52,112 nucleotides of DNA, from NCBI GenBank assembly GCA_018335295.1, contig JAGXKI010000012.1, forward strand, positions 1 to 52,112, read 5' to 3'. Made by a program: the position numbers and the translations under genes. Below, piece by piece: positions 42,783 to 50,798 of the stretch; within the stretch, counting starts at the first letter, position 1, and each line of letters begins with the position of its first letter. Origin of the DNA: a bacterium. Lineage in GTDB: Bacteria; Acidobacteriota; Aminicenantia; Aminicenantales; Aminicenantaceae. The notes under the pieces were generated by a model. The model did not search any database, was not told the origin of the DNA, and was given only the letters and a program-made list of their open reading frames with translations.

Positions 42783-43538
42783 ATGGAACAAAAGAAAGAA
42801 AAAGAGGAAGGCAGTCTCCAAAAAGAATTGATGGAAGAGGGGAAGTCTTCCTTTCGAAAATACACAGAGATCTTTGTAGGGAAAAAGAGCTTTTGGAAAT
42901 TTCTTAAATATGAACTCATCCTTTTTTTATTCTCCTGGGTCCCGGGAGCTCTGGGACTTTTTTTGCGCAAAATATTCTACCCTTTGATAGTGGGCGAAGT
43001 GGGGAAGGGGGTGGTTTTTGGACACCATGTCACTCTTCGTCATCCACATAAAATCAAGGTAGGGTCTTACTGTTACATCGATGATTATGCGGTTTTGGAT
43101 GCTAAAGGAATCCAAAACCAAGGGATCACTATCGGAGACCACGCCATGGTGGGCCGAAACACCATTCTCAGCTGCAAAGAAGGAGATATTGAGTTGGAAG
43201 ATTACGCCAATATTTCGGCCCGGTGCACTCTTTTATCCGAAACCTCCATAAAAGTGGGAAAATATTCCTTTTTGGCGGGTCATTGTTATTTGGTGGCTGG
43301 AGGGAATCATAGGTTTGATAAAACAGATGTCCCTATCATGTTTCAACCTCCCTTGACCAAAGGAGGAATTGAAGTGGGTAAGGATTGCTGGCTGGGAGCT
43401 TCGGTGACCGTTCTGGATGGAGTGAAAATGGGGGAAGGATGCGTGGTGGGAGCCGGAGCTGTGGTGAAGGATTCGCTTTCTGAGTTTTCCATAGCGGTGG
43501 GAGTTCCGGCGAGAGCTATCAAAAGCAGAAAGTCATAA
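42783..43538 (+). CDS. Left-handed beta-helix acyltransferase
   Basis: 251 residues. The N-terminal part (about 1-70) has a hydrophobic, probably membrane-associated stretch (LILFLFSWVPGALGLFL). The rest is a hexapeptide-repeat left-handed helix (about 75-245), with IKVGSYCYIDDYAVLD and IEVGKDCWLGASVTVLDGVKMG, each split by turns. The CoA-side GAGAVVKDSLSEFSIAVGVPA is near the end. The closest familiar group is the LbH/WcaF-like O-acetyltransferases acting on sugars. The acceptor is unknown. It stands alone on the plus strand. Confidence 0.82.
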   Translation: MEQKKEKEEGSLQKELMEEGKSSFRKYTEIFVGKKSFWKFLKYELILFLFSWVPGALGLFLRKIFYPLIVGEVGKGVVFGHHVTLRHPHKIKVGSYCYIDDYAVLDAKGIQNQGITIGDHAMVGRNTILSCKEGDIELEDYANISARCTLLSETSIKVGKYSFLAGHCYLVAGGNHRFDKTDVPIMFQPPLTKGGIEVGKDCWLGASVTVLDGVKMGEGCVVGAGAVVKDSLSEFSIAVGVPARAIKSRKS

Positions 43539-43658
43539 ATAAAAAAAGGGGGCTTCGTTTTAAATTTTATTTGCGGTCCGTAATCATCCCTCACCCCTTT
43601 CAATAAGGAGAGATATTTATACTCATCACGGTTTTGGGAGTGTTTCCTTCCGGTCAAA

Positions 43659-44630
43659 TCAAGGCATTTTTTTGGAGATGAATTTCCATATGTACTGCTT
43701 GGGGATTCCGAGAAATCCTTTTCTCCATACTCGATCACATTGAGAGCAGGTTTGGAAAGATTGGATGTTCTGGGCGGCCAGGTTTTTCCTTAAATCTACC
43801 ATCCGGGGACTGTTCCAGATCTCTCTGAGAGAGGATTTCTGGGCGTTTCCTACTACATACGTTCCAAAAAAATCCTGAGTGCAGGGAAGAACAGCGCCAT
43901 CCCAATAAATGATCAGTGCATTCCAGGGAAAAGGACACACAGAATATTTCTGTGATTCCTTCTTTTTTTGGATTTCTCCAGCCCAGTTGTGCATCTCTTT
44001 CATCACAAAGTCATCCAGAGGAAGATCTTTGAACTGATCTTTAAAATTTTCTCTGGCTTGAGAAGAGGAGTGCTCCTGATTGAAATCGATCACCTCAATA
44101 GCTGTCCGGGGGAGTTTGGACTGAGCTTGTTTCTTCAGCTCCAGGAATCGGAGGATGTTGTTCAGGGTTTTGTGAAAATCTCCCCCTTTTCTGATTTTTT
44201 CATATGTTTCTTTATCATAGCCGTCAAAGGAAAAGGAAATCCGGTCGAGACCCGAAGAAATGATCTGAGAAGCTAATTTTTCCGTAAGTAAAGAGCCGTT
44301 GGTATGAAGACGGGTGAACAGGTGACTTTGTTTGGCATACTCAATCATCTCCACGATTTGAGGATGGAGAAGGGATTCTCCTCTATGGGCTAGGTTGATA
44401 TCAAAAACGAAATGTTTGCTTTCGTCGATGATCTTCTGGTAAAGATCCCATTCCATATACCCCTTCTGGTCTTTGTGAAGGTCTTTGTTGGGGCACATGA
44501 TGCACCGGTAGTTGCAGTAACTGGTAAGCTCCACCCACATCCGTACAGGTAGGTAGGAAAGAACCGAAGAACCTTTCCGGTAATGGTGGAAAAGACGGGC
44601 CAGTCGAGACCAGTAACGAAGAGTATTCAT
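43659..44630 (-). CDS. Radical SAM/SPASM domain protein
   Basis: 323 residues from the ATG sharing one base with the symporter stop (TGATG). The radical SAM cluster motif is CNYRCIMC (C39, C43, C46). The barrel follows, with INLAHRGESLLHP and DRISFSFDGYDKETYEKIR split near its start. A C-terminal SPASM region has CPFPW, GAVLPC and a final CSQC. SPASM proteins modify peptides or other macromolecules, or small molecules. No precursor peptide gene is evident nearby, so the substrate is open. Confidence 0.85.
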   Translation of the reverse strand: MNTLRYWSRLARLFHHYRKGSSVLSYLPVRMWVELTSYCNYRCIMCPNKDLHKDQKGYMEWDLYQKIIDESKHFVFDINLAHRGESLLHPQIVEMIEYAKQSHLFTRLHTNGSLLTEKLASQIISSGLDRISFSFDGYDKETYEKIRKGGDFHKTLNNILRFLELKKQAQSKLPRTAIEVIDFNQEHSSSQARENFKDQFKDLPLDDFVMKEMHNWAGEIQKKKESQKYSVCPFPWNALIIYWDGAVLPCTQDFFGTYVVGNAQKSSLREIWNSPRMVDLRKNLAAQNIQSFQTCSQCDRVWRKGFLGIPKQYIWKFISKKMP

Positions 44631-45859
44631 CACTTATTTTTGCTTTCCAGTTGTTTCACCACCACAGAACAAGCCATGTTTCCGACCATGTTGGTGGTGG
44701 TCCGGCACATGTCCAGAATCCGGTCCACTCCCAGGATGAGAGCGATCCCTTCAAGGGGGATGCCGATCTGTTTGAGAACCATAGCCAGGGTGATGATTCC
44801 GGCTGAGGGAACTCCGGCGGCGCCTACAGAGGATAAAACAGCCATGAGGACGATGGTGAGTTGTTGCGTCAAACCCAGGGACATCCCATAGATTTGGGCG
44901 ATAAACACCGCAGCCACCCCTTGATACAGAGCGGTCCCATCCATGTTTATGGTGGCTCCTAAGGGAATGACGAAGCTGGAATACTCTCTGGTTACGCCCA
45001 CATCCTCCACATTCTCCATTGCTATGGGGAGGGTGGCTTGAGAACTGGAAGTGCTGAAAGCAATCACCATGGCGTCTTTAACTGCCTTAAAAAAGCGAAG
45101 AGGGTTGATTTTTCCCAGAAAAGAAACGGTGAAGCTGTTTACGCTGAAGGTATAAAGAAAAAGTCCACCGATGACCACAAGGGAATACTTCAACAGAGTC
45201 ATCAGGATGTCCACCCCATACTGCCCGATGACCGCTGCAATCAGGCCGAACACGCCGTAGGGAGCCAGCTTCATGATGATATGGACCACCTTTATGATGG
45301 CATCGTTCACTCCCTCGAGAATATCGATGAGAGGTTTGGATTTATCCTTTTGTATCAGAGTGAGGACCATACCAAAAAGAAGAGCTAGAAATATAACCTG
45401 CAGCATGTCTCCTTTAACCAAAGCATTGAACGGGTTTTCGGGAACGATGTTGATCAGGAGGTCTTTAAGAGTGGGTTTCTCTTCCATCTGGGATACGCCC
45501 ATTTCCGCTTCACTTTCATAACTTTGGTACAGCTGGGATTTGACATCTTCGCCCAGACCTATTCCCGGTTTGATGGTGTTGGCTAAACCCAGACCGAGGG
45601 AAATGGCAATCACCGTGGTGATAACAAAGTAGATGAAGGTTTTGGCCCCGATCCGGCCCAGTTTGCGGATATCTCCTAAGCTGGCTGTCCCTAGCATCAA
45701 AGAGATCAGCACCAGAGGAACCACGATCATAGTGATAAGACGGAGAAAGATGGTGCCTATGGGTTTTACAAGCTGAGCCTTCTCCCCGAATACCAGTCCC
45801 ACCACAACTCCAAGGACGAGACCGAGAAAGATTTGTGTATGAAGAGGTATCTTTTTCAT
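44630..45859 (-). CDS. Dicarboxylate/amino acid:cation symporter (DAACS family)
   Basis: 409 residues with about eight membrane helices and two hairpin loops. Family motifs are SSSQATLPIAM (hairpin 1), IPLGATINMDGTALY (helix 7), and AAGVPSAGIITLAMVL (hairpin 2), then DRILDMCRTTTNMVGN (helix 8). This is the GltP/DctA/Glt fold that takes up glutamate, aspartate or C4-dicarboxylates with sodium or protons. The arginine in the helix 8 motif (DMCRTTTN) favours an acidic amino acid or dicarboxylate substrate. It has an AGGAAAT ribosome site. Confidence 0.93.
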   Translation of the reverse strand: MKKIPLHTQIFLGLVLGVVVGLVFGEKAQLVKPIGTIFLRLITMIVVPLVLISLMLGTASLGDIRKLGRIGAKTFIYFVITTVIAISLGLGLANTIKPGIGLGEDVKSQLYQSYESEAEMGVSQMEEKPTLKDLLINIVPENPFNALVKGDMLQVIFLALLFGMVLTLIQKDKSKPLIDILEGVNDAIIKVVHIIMKLAPYGVFGLIAAVIGQYGVDILMTLLKYSLVVIGGLFLYTFSVNSFTVSFLGKINPLRFFKAVKDAMVIAFSTSSSQATLPIAMENVEDVGVTREYSSFVIPLGATINMDGTALYQGVAAVFIAQIYGMSLGLTQQLTIVLMAVLSSVGAAGVPSAGIITLAMVLKQIGIPLEGIALILGVDRILDMCRTTTNMVGNMACSVVVKQLESKNK

Positions 45860-45913
45860 ATCAATTTCCTAAACTGATACTTGGGTCCACACTTTTTTTT
45901 TAAATAGAAATTC

Positions 45914-45942
45914 ATGATAACGAGATGTTTTTTTGAAGTCAA
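45914..45942 (-). promoter_or_regulatory. Promoter of the symporter-radical SAM operon
   Basis: Minus-strand TTGACT (45942-45937) and TATCAT (45919-45914) are spaced by 17 bases. The predicted leader is about 47 bases and carries AGGAAAT near the start codon, in contrast to the near-leaderless genes. Confidence 0.55.
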
Positions 45943-45980
45943 TTTGAAATGTTAATTCTCAAATAAAGGGAGGGAGAAAC

Positions 45981-46928
45981 TTATTGAATTCCATACCAAT
46001 CAGGGAAGATATCGCTTCCTGGGGAATCAAAAAGGAGTGAAGTCTTTCCTGTGGAAACATCCAAAAGGTACAGCTTCCAGTCCCCGTCGTGGTCGTGTTG
46101 GTGGGAGGAGTTGAACACGATGGTGCCTCCGTCCGGGGACCAGGAGGGAAAGTAGTCGTAGGTTTCGTCTCTGTGAGTCAGCCGCTTTTTGTCACTTCCA
46201 TCGGGGTTCATCAACCAGATATCTCCTTTTCCGTCCGCTTGGGAGCTGACATAGACAAGTTTTTGCCCATCCGGAGAAAAGCGGGCCCGGCAGCTCTTTC
46301 CTCCTTCATGGAGAAATTGAACCTTTTTTTCTTTAAGGTGATAAAGGGCCACGTCCCATCCCAGGGTCCGTTTTCCTGTAAATGTAATCACGGGAGCTTT
46401 AGGAGAGACATTAGGAATGGACTGGGTTTGGTCGGAGTCTGGGATGAGTCTTTTGGTTTTTCCGCTCTGGATATCTATCCGGAAAAGAAAGGTTTTTTTT
46501 CGGATGAGTTTTTTTTGGCTTCGAGCAAACACAAGACCTTGTCCATCGTTAAACCAGGCTGGAGTTTTCTCGGTGGCGGGAGAAGAAGTCAGGCGGGTGA
46601 CTCCCGACCCGTCAGAGTTCATAAGGTATATATCATAATTCCCTTGAGGATTGGCATAAAAAGCGATTTGATCCCCATCAGGAGACCACACAGGATAACG
46701 GTCATCCCAGGAGTTGTCAGTCAATTTTTTTATTTTTTCTCCGGACATGAGGTAAATTTCGTTGTCTCCATCGGCATTGGATTGAAAGATGATTTGTCCT
46801 TCAAATGAAGTCTGAGGTTTCATGTTTGTAAGAGAAGAGAGACTCGAGGGGTTTTCTTCTTTTTTTCCACAAGAAAAAAGGCAAAGACTTCCTATAAGAA
46901 CAAACAGAAGAAGAGATTTCCGTTTCAT
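45981..46928 (-). CDS. PD40 beta-propeller lipoprotein (TolB-like)
   Basis: 315 residues from the second ATG, which sits 7 bases after AAAGGAG; the first ATG is too close to that site. The signal peptide ends in a lipobox LFSC (about 19). Six PD40 blades follow, such as RYPVWSPDGDQIAFYANPQG split at its start, then TPAWFNDGQGLVFARS, RARFSPDGQKLVYVSS and YFPSWSPDGGTIVFNSS. It lacks the N-terminal TolB domain. It is probably periplasmic, acting in binding or scaffolding. No partner is evident next to it. Confidence 0.8.
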   Translation of the reverse strand: MKRKSLLLFVLIGSLCLFSCGKKEENPSSLSSLTNMKPQTSFEGQIIFQSNADGDNEIYLMSGEKIKKLTDNSWDDRYPVWSPDGDQIAFYANPQGNYDIYLMNSDGSGVTRLTSSPATEKTPAWFNDGQGLVFARSQKKLIRKKTFLFRIDIQSGKTKRLIPDSDQTQSIPNVSPKAPVITFTGKRTLGWDVALYHLKEKKVQFLHEGGKSCRARFSPDGQKLVYVSSQADGKGDIWLMNPDGSDKKRLTHRDETYDYFPSWSPDGGTIVFNSSHQHDHDGDWKLYLLDVSTGKTSLLFDSPGSDIFPDWYGIQ

Positions 46929-47052
46929 CAACATGCTCCTTTAAAAGTATCATGATTATGTTAACTCAAATTCCTGAGATATCATAGCATCCTCCTCTCT
47001 ATAACTCAATCTACCTGGACTATCAGTTCGAGAATAACCATACGTTTTTTGG

Positions 47053-47120
47053 TGCCATTCCGGGCTTGGCCCGGAATCCAGTGGATTAAATTCTGGATTC
47101 CCGCTTATTCAGAAATGACA
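47053..47120. repeat. Short interspersed palindromic element
   Basis: The element begins TGCCATTCCGGGCTTGG and ends GAAATGACA, the ends being imperfect inverted repeats. It contains an 8-bp hairpin (47057-47077) and an ATCCAG/CTGGAT pair. It resembles the widespread ATTCCGGGC...GGAATCCAG bacterial interspersed repeats. The rest of the 365-base gap (46929-47293) holds only A/T-rich sequence and the promoter at its end. Confidence 0.7.
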
Positions 47121-47248
47121 GATAAACATTTTCGTTGTTTGAGAGAGATGCAATCGCCATGGGGAATTCCTAAAAAAGGATGAATAGTGGAGGGAAAATC
47201 CCAGTTGCAAGAAAATTCCTATTGAAAATAGAGAACTGGAGATAAACG

Positions 47249-47277
47249 TTGAATATCCAATATCTTTGTCCTAGAAT
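47249..47277 (+). promoter_or_regulatory. Promoter of the sulfatase-fold gene
   Basis: TTGAAT (47249-47254) and TAGAAT (47272-47277) are spaced by 17 bases. Sixteen bases separate the -10 box from the chosen ATG. The TTG that could start a longer frame is the -35 box itself. Confidence 0.6.
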
Positions 47278-47293
47278 TAGGTGTCTGGGAAAA

Positions 47294-49255
47294 ATGATTT
47301 TCAGAAAAGAAGCCTCAATCCTTCTTTGTCTTCTTTTATTTCTTTGGCCCTCCTGCGAAATATCCAAGTCTTCTTCCTTCAAGGGATGGAGATTGGTGGA
47401 TCGGTTAACTCTGGATCATATTAAAGAATCCCCTCTCTCTCATTCCTCCGCTCAGCGTTTGGAGGAATCGTTTTACCCTCCCTCTTCTTCTCCTCTGGAG
47501 GATGAAGGAGTGGGCGAGAACCCTTACCATCTTAAAAGGAAGCTGAAACTAGGAGGAAGAGATTTGAATGTAACCTTTGCTCCCCCTCAAAGCCGCTATT
47601 GCTTTTCGTTGGGGTATCCGGAGGGGACACTTTTAGAATTTGGAACCGGGATCATCCGGGAAAAACGTCCCAAAAACAAGAAATCTGTGGGGAAAGGGAA
47701 AAAAGAGGAAGAAGTCCTCTTTTTAATTACTCTGGAAATCGAAGGAAGAGAAGAGATTATCTATCAAAAGCACATGGAACTGGAGTCTTCTTCAAAAAAA
47801 CACCTCCTCTCCACCCATAATCTCTCGCTGCCTTATCACAGCCGGAAGGCCCGTTTGAGCTTCATTACCCGAGGCTCCCAATCCAGTTTGGGGTTCTGGT
47901 TCAATCCGGTGCTTTATACTCCAAGCAAAAAGAAGCCCAATGTGATCCTTATTTCTCTGGATACCCTGAGGGCCGATCATTTAGGGTGTTATGGGTATGA
48001 AAGAAACACAACTCCTCATATCGACTCTTTTTCTTCTCAGAGTGCTCTTTTTTCCAATGTGTATACCTCTTCTCCATGGACTCTTCCCTCTCATGTTTCC
48101 CTGTTGACCTCCTTGTTCGGAGTTCACCATCAGGTATACAACGAGGATGAGAAAATGGACCCTTCAATGGTCACTCTGGCTGATGTGTTGAGACAGGAGT
48201 CGTATTTCTGCTCGGCTTTTACGGGAGGAGCCTTGGTCAGCGCCTTATATGGTTTCTCTAAAGGGTTTGATTCCTACAGACAAACGGCGCGGGGATTTTG
48301 GAGAAAGGATGCCGCCGAAGATGTGGGACAGAAGGCATGCCACTGGTTGGAGAGGAATAAGGAAAAGAATTTTTTCCTGTTTCTTCATACCTATCAGCCC
48401 CATAATCCCTATTCCTCTCCTTCTCCTTACCGAAGTTTGTTTCTCTCGGATGATCCTGAATGGAAGAGTATCGATCTGCTCCATCACTTAGGGGGGAAAA
48501 AGGGGGTGTTCAAAGCTCTATCTCCCCGAGAACGCCGGAATATCATCAACCTTTACGATGGGGAAATCCGTTATACCGATGAAAAACTGGTTTATCCGGT
48601 ACTGGAGAAGTTGAAAGAGTTGGGCCTCTACGAACAGACCCTGATTGTACTCACCAGCGATCACGGAGAAGAATTCTATGACCATAAAGGCTGGGAGCAC
48701 GGACATACTCTTTACGATGAATTGTTGAAGGTCCCTCTGATCATCAAATTTCCCCAAGGAAGGTTCGCCGGGGAAAAGATCGATTCCATCGTCCGGTTAG
48801 TGGACATCATGCCTACCCTGCTGGAAGAATTGGGTATCCCGTATTCAGATTATGAGCTGGATGGCCGGAGTCTGATTCCTTTTCTTGAAGGGAAAGAGAG
48901 CCAGGACAGAGTATTTTTGGCAGATAAAGGAGACAACATCGTAGGGTCCCACATCCCCCAAAAAATTTCTATGAACAAAGGTTCCAAAAAATTGATCCTC
49001 AATCAAGAATTCAATCTCCAGGAAAAGAATTTTTTCACCTTTCCCCCTCCCGCTGTAGAGCCGGTAGAAATTTATGATTTGGATAAGGACCCTGAAGAAA
49101 AACAGAACATTGCGGATCAAAATTCTACCTTAGCCCATCAAATCATTAAGGCCATTAACGATTTGTACGAGGAAGCCAAAAAAAGAAAAAAGTTCAAAGC
49201 CCAGATAGATAAGGAAACCGAAGAACAATTGAAAGCTCTCGGATACATCCGGTAG
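47294..49255 (+). CDS. Sulfatase-fold (alkaline phosphatase superfamily) exported protein
   Basis: 653 residues. An N-terminal signal (about 7-21) ends in a possible lipobox cysteine (C21). A region of about 25-205 is unassigned. The superfamily domain (about 213-560) begins with NVILISLDTLRADHLGC (metal-binding D223) and includes TSDHGEEF and GWEHGHTLYDELLKVP. In the nucleophile motif the formylglycine cysteine of true sulfatases is threonine (T263 in WTLPSHVSLLTS), as in phosphoethanolamine transferases and related enzymes. It may be a lipid or phosphate-ester hydrolase or transferase. Substrate is unknown. Confidence 0.82.
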   Translation: MIFRKEASILLCLLLFLWPSCEISKSSSFKGWRLVDRLTLDHIKESPLSHSSAQRLEESFYPPSSSPLEDEGVGENPYHLKRKLKLGGRDLNVTFAPPQSRYCFSLGYPEGTLLEFGTGIIREKRPKNKKSVGKGKKEEEVLFLITLEIEGREEIIYQKHMELESSSKKHLLSTHNLSLPYHSRKARLSFITRGSQSSLGFWFNPVLYTPSKKKPNVILISLDTLRADHLGCYGYERNTTPHIDSFSSQSALFSNVYTSSPWTLPSHVSLLTSLFGVHHQVYNEDEKMDPSMVTLADVLRQESYFCSAFTGGALVSALYGFSKGFDSYRQTARGFWRKDAAEDVGQKACHWLERNKEKNFFLFLHTYQPHNPYSSPSPYRSLFLSDDPEWKSIDLLHHLGGKKGVFKALSPRERRNIINLYDGEIRYTDEKLVYPVLEKLKELGLYEQTLIVLTSDHGEEFYDHKGWEHGHTLYDELLKVPLIIKFPQGRFAGEKIDSIVRLVDIMPTLLEELGIPYSDYELDGRSLIPFLEGKESQDRVFLADKGDNIVGSHIPQKISMNKGSKKLILNQEFNLQEKNFFTFPPPAVEPVEIYDLDKDPEEKQNIADQNSTLAHQIIKAINDLYEEAKKRKKFKAQIDKETEEQLKALGYIR

Positions 49256-49285
49256 ATTCTGGGTTTTATCTTTCCCGAATAATAT

Positions 49286-49361
49286 AACCTGGATTATTCG
49301 CGAGTCGAGGTGGCTGGGGTTAGGTTGGGATGGCGCGAGGCACAGGGTGCGCAGCTGTGAA
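49286..49361. repeat. Dispersed repeat family C, copy 2
   Basis: Shares ATAACCTGGAT, ATTCGCGA and the GGGTGCGCAGCTG block with 13814-13915 in the same orientation. It has an extra GGTTGGGATGGCGCG stretch. It begins 30 bases after the sulfatase-fold gene and is directly followed by a strong hairpin. Confidence 0.65.
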
Positions 49362-49401
49362 AAGAAGGGGTCAGACGCCTTGGGGTCTGACCCCTTCTTT
49401 T
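49360..49401. terminator. Perfect 17-bp hairpin, probable bidirectional terminator
   Basis: The arms AAAAGAAGGGGTCAGAC (49360-49376) and its exact reverse complement (49385-49401) enclose an 8-base loop. The A- and T-rich feet allow termination in both directions between the convergent sulfatase-fold and methyltransferase genes. The GGGGTCAGAC core is also akin to the repeat palindromes, so it may be a recruited repeat. Confidence 0.55.
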
Positions 49402-49416
49402 CTTGTGATCCAAAAT

Positions 49417-49511
49417 GGGTCGGACCGAATATAACTCATAGAAAATAATATAGTTATAATAATATTGAATTTAATTGTAATGATTTCAATAAGTTATATT
49501 CGGTCTGACCC
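49417..49511. repeat. 95-base inverted-repeat element
   Basis: Arms of 20 bases (49417-49436 and 49492-49511) match in 19 positions; the left arm starts GGGTCGGACCGAATATAACT. The 55-base interior is almost pure A/T. A decayed relative lies near 34374. The form resembles a miniature element whose ends could be moved by a transposase elsewhere. No gene is present in the rest of 49256-49557. Confidence 0.7.
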
Positions 49512-49557
49512 CTTATTACCCCTTATTACTTTATTACTTCTATTAAAAAAAGATATT

Positions 49558-50322
49558 TCAGGGGTTGGTTTTCCGGGCTTTGAAGATGAAATTGGAAGTG
49601 CTGTCAAAACGACCGGAGGCAGGAAGGAATTTTTCCACAGTGAATCCCTCCTTTTCCAGGAGATTCTGTATTTCCTGAGGTCGGAAATAATGCCGGATGG
49701 GAACAAAATACCAATCGAGAACCAGCTCTTCGAGTGTTTCGCCTTTCCTTGATTTTTCCCTTTTTTTGAAAAAGTAAACTACAGGAGAGAGCACTGCAGC
49801 CAAAATTCTGGAGAGAGATCTCCAGTATTTGCGGGGAGTCCGGATGAGAGTTTTTCGGATGAGTTCATGGACAAATGTTAGCCGGGTCCGGGTGTAAACG
49901 GCCAGCAGAATCGAACCTCCTCGTTTAAGAACCCGGATCAATTCCTTGATGGACCCGATGGGGTCCTCGGTGTGGTGCACGGTTCCCCAGGCCCAAACAA
50001 TATCAAAATGTTCATCAGGGAAAGGGAGGTTGAGCATGCTTTCATTCTGGAAAGCGATGTGGTTCAAACCGAATTTCTTTTTTAACTTTCTTCCTGTGTT
50101 CAAGCTTCCTTCACTGATATCGATACCTACTACTTGAGATGTCCCGTGGCTGGCGAAGATGACACTGAACAATCCGGTTCCACAACCGGCGTCCAGAACC
50201 CGGGTGTTTTGAACTTCTTCTGGAGAATAAAAAAGGCGCCAGTGTTTTTCCGATTCTCGGTATTCAGGGAGATACTGGGTCCACACCACATCGTAAAATT
50301 TCCCCACTCTGTCTTTATCCAT
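49558..50322 (-). CDS. Class I SAM-dependent methyltransferase
   Basis: 254 residues from an ATG with AAGGAAAG about 3-5 bases upstream; a start 17 codons earlier is less likely. Motif I is VLDAGCGTG (42-50), followed by VVGIDISEGSL, FDIVWAWGTVHHTEDP and a LIRVLKRGGSILLAVYT motif. It is a UbiE-type (Methyltransf_11/25) fold. A basic segment near residue 150-185 (RKYWRSLSRILAAVLSPVVYF split) could touch the membrane. The substrate is unknown. A copy of repeat A lies upstream, between it and the glycosyltransferases. Confidence 0.85.
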   Translation of the reverse strand: MDKDRVGKFYDVVWTQYLPEYRESEKHWRLFYSPEEVQNTRVLDAGCGTGLFSVIFASHGTSQVVGIDISEGSLNTGRKLKKKFGLNHIAFQNESMLNLPFPDEHFDIVWAWGTVHHTEDPIGSIKELIRVLKRGGSILLAVYTRTRLTFVHELIRKTLIRTPRKYWRSLSRILAAVLSPVVYFFKKREKSRKGETLEELVLDWYFVPIRHYFRPQEIQNLLEKEGFTVEKFLPASGRFDSTSNFIFKARKTNP

Positions 50323-50380
50323 AACTTTCCTTCTTGTGGGAGAAAGAATACATGAAAAGCTTTTTTTCTTCAACCTATCT

Positions 50381-50664
50381 AAGCATCTCCATTTCCGTGA
50401 TAGAGATTAAATAATTAAAGGAGAGGAGAGCGAAGCCCGAATGGGAGCGAGATTGACTGATTTGTGAACCTTCACAAATCAGTGGGGGTTCCAAAGGGGT
50501 ATGCCCCTTTGGTCGCAGGACGCAAGCCCGAGAAGGGAGGCAGGGAGCTTTAGCGACCGTCGGAAGGGGGAAAGCGGAGCTTTTCCCCTCCGAGTTCTCG
50601 ATGTGGGAATCGAGCGGGTGACGAATTCCATACCTTTCCTCTTATGCCGGCTTTGGGGATGCAT
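50381..50664. repeat. Dispersed repeat family A, copy 3
   Basis: 284 bases, nearly identical to the reverse complement of 27339-27687 except for about 65 bases missing near its left end. It begins AAGCATC and ends GATGCAT. Hairpins lie at 50457-50482 (CTGATTTGTGAA arms) and 50491-50512 (CCAAAGGGG arms around TATG). It fills the 476-base spacer before the glycosyltransferase terminator. Confidence 0.85.
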
Positions 50665-50706
50665 CTTCAACCTATTCCGAGGTGAAGGAATCATTTCCAA
50701 AACTGT

Positions 50707-50746
50707 AAAAAAAAGAAGGGGAGCGAATTCCCCCTTCCTCCCCTTC
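50707..50746 (-). terminator. Intrinsic terminator of the glycosyltransferase operon
   Basis: On the minus strand the arms GAAGGGGAG and CTCCCCTTC form a 9-bp stem directly followed by eight T residues. It lies 52 bases after the glycosyltransferase stop. Confidence 0.75.
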
Positions 50747-50798
50747 CCCTTTTTATATAAACAAATATAATTACATAAAAAGAATTAATTACCTAGGG

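Noticed and set aside
47053-47120. tRNA-like or CRISPR-like palindromes
   Set aside because: Only one unit is present, with no cloverleaf and no regular spacers; it fits an interspersed palindromic repeat.
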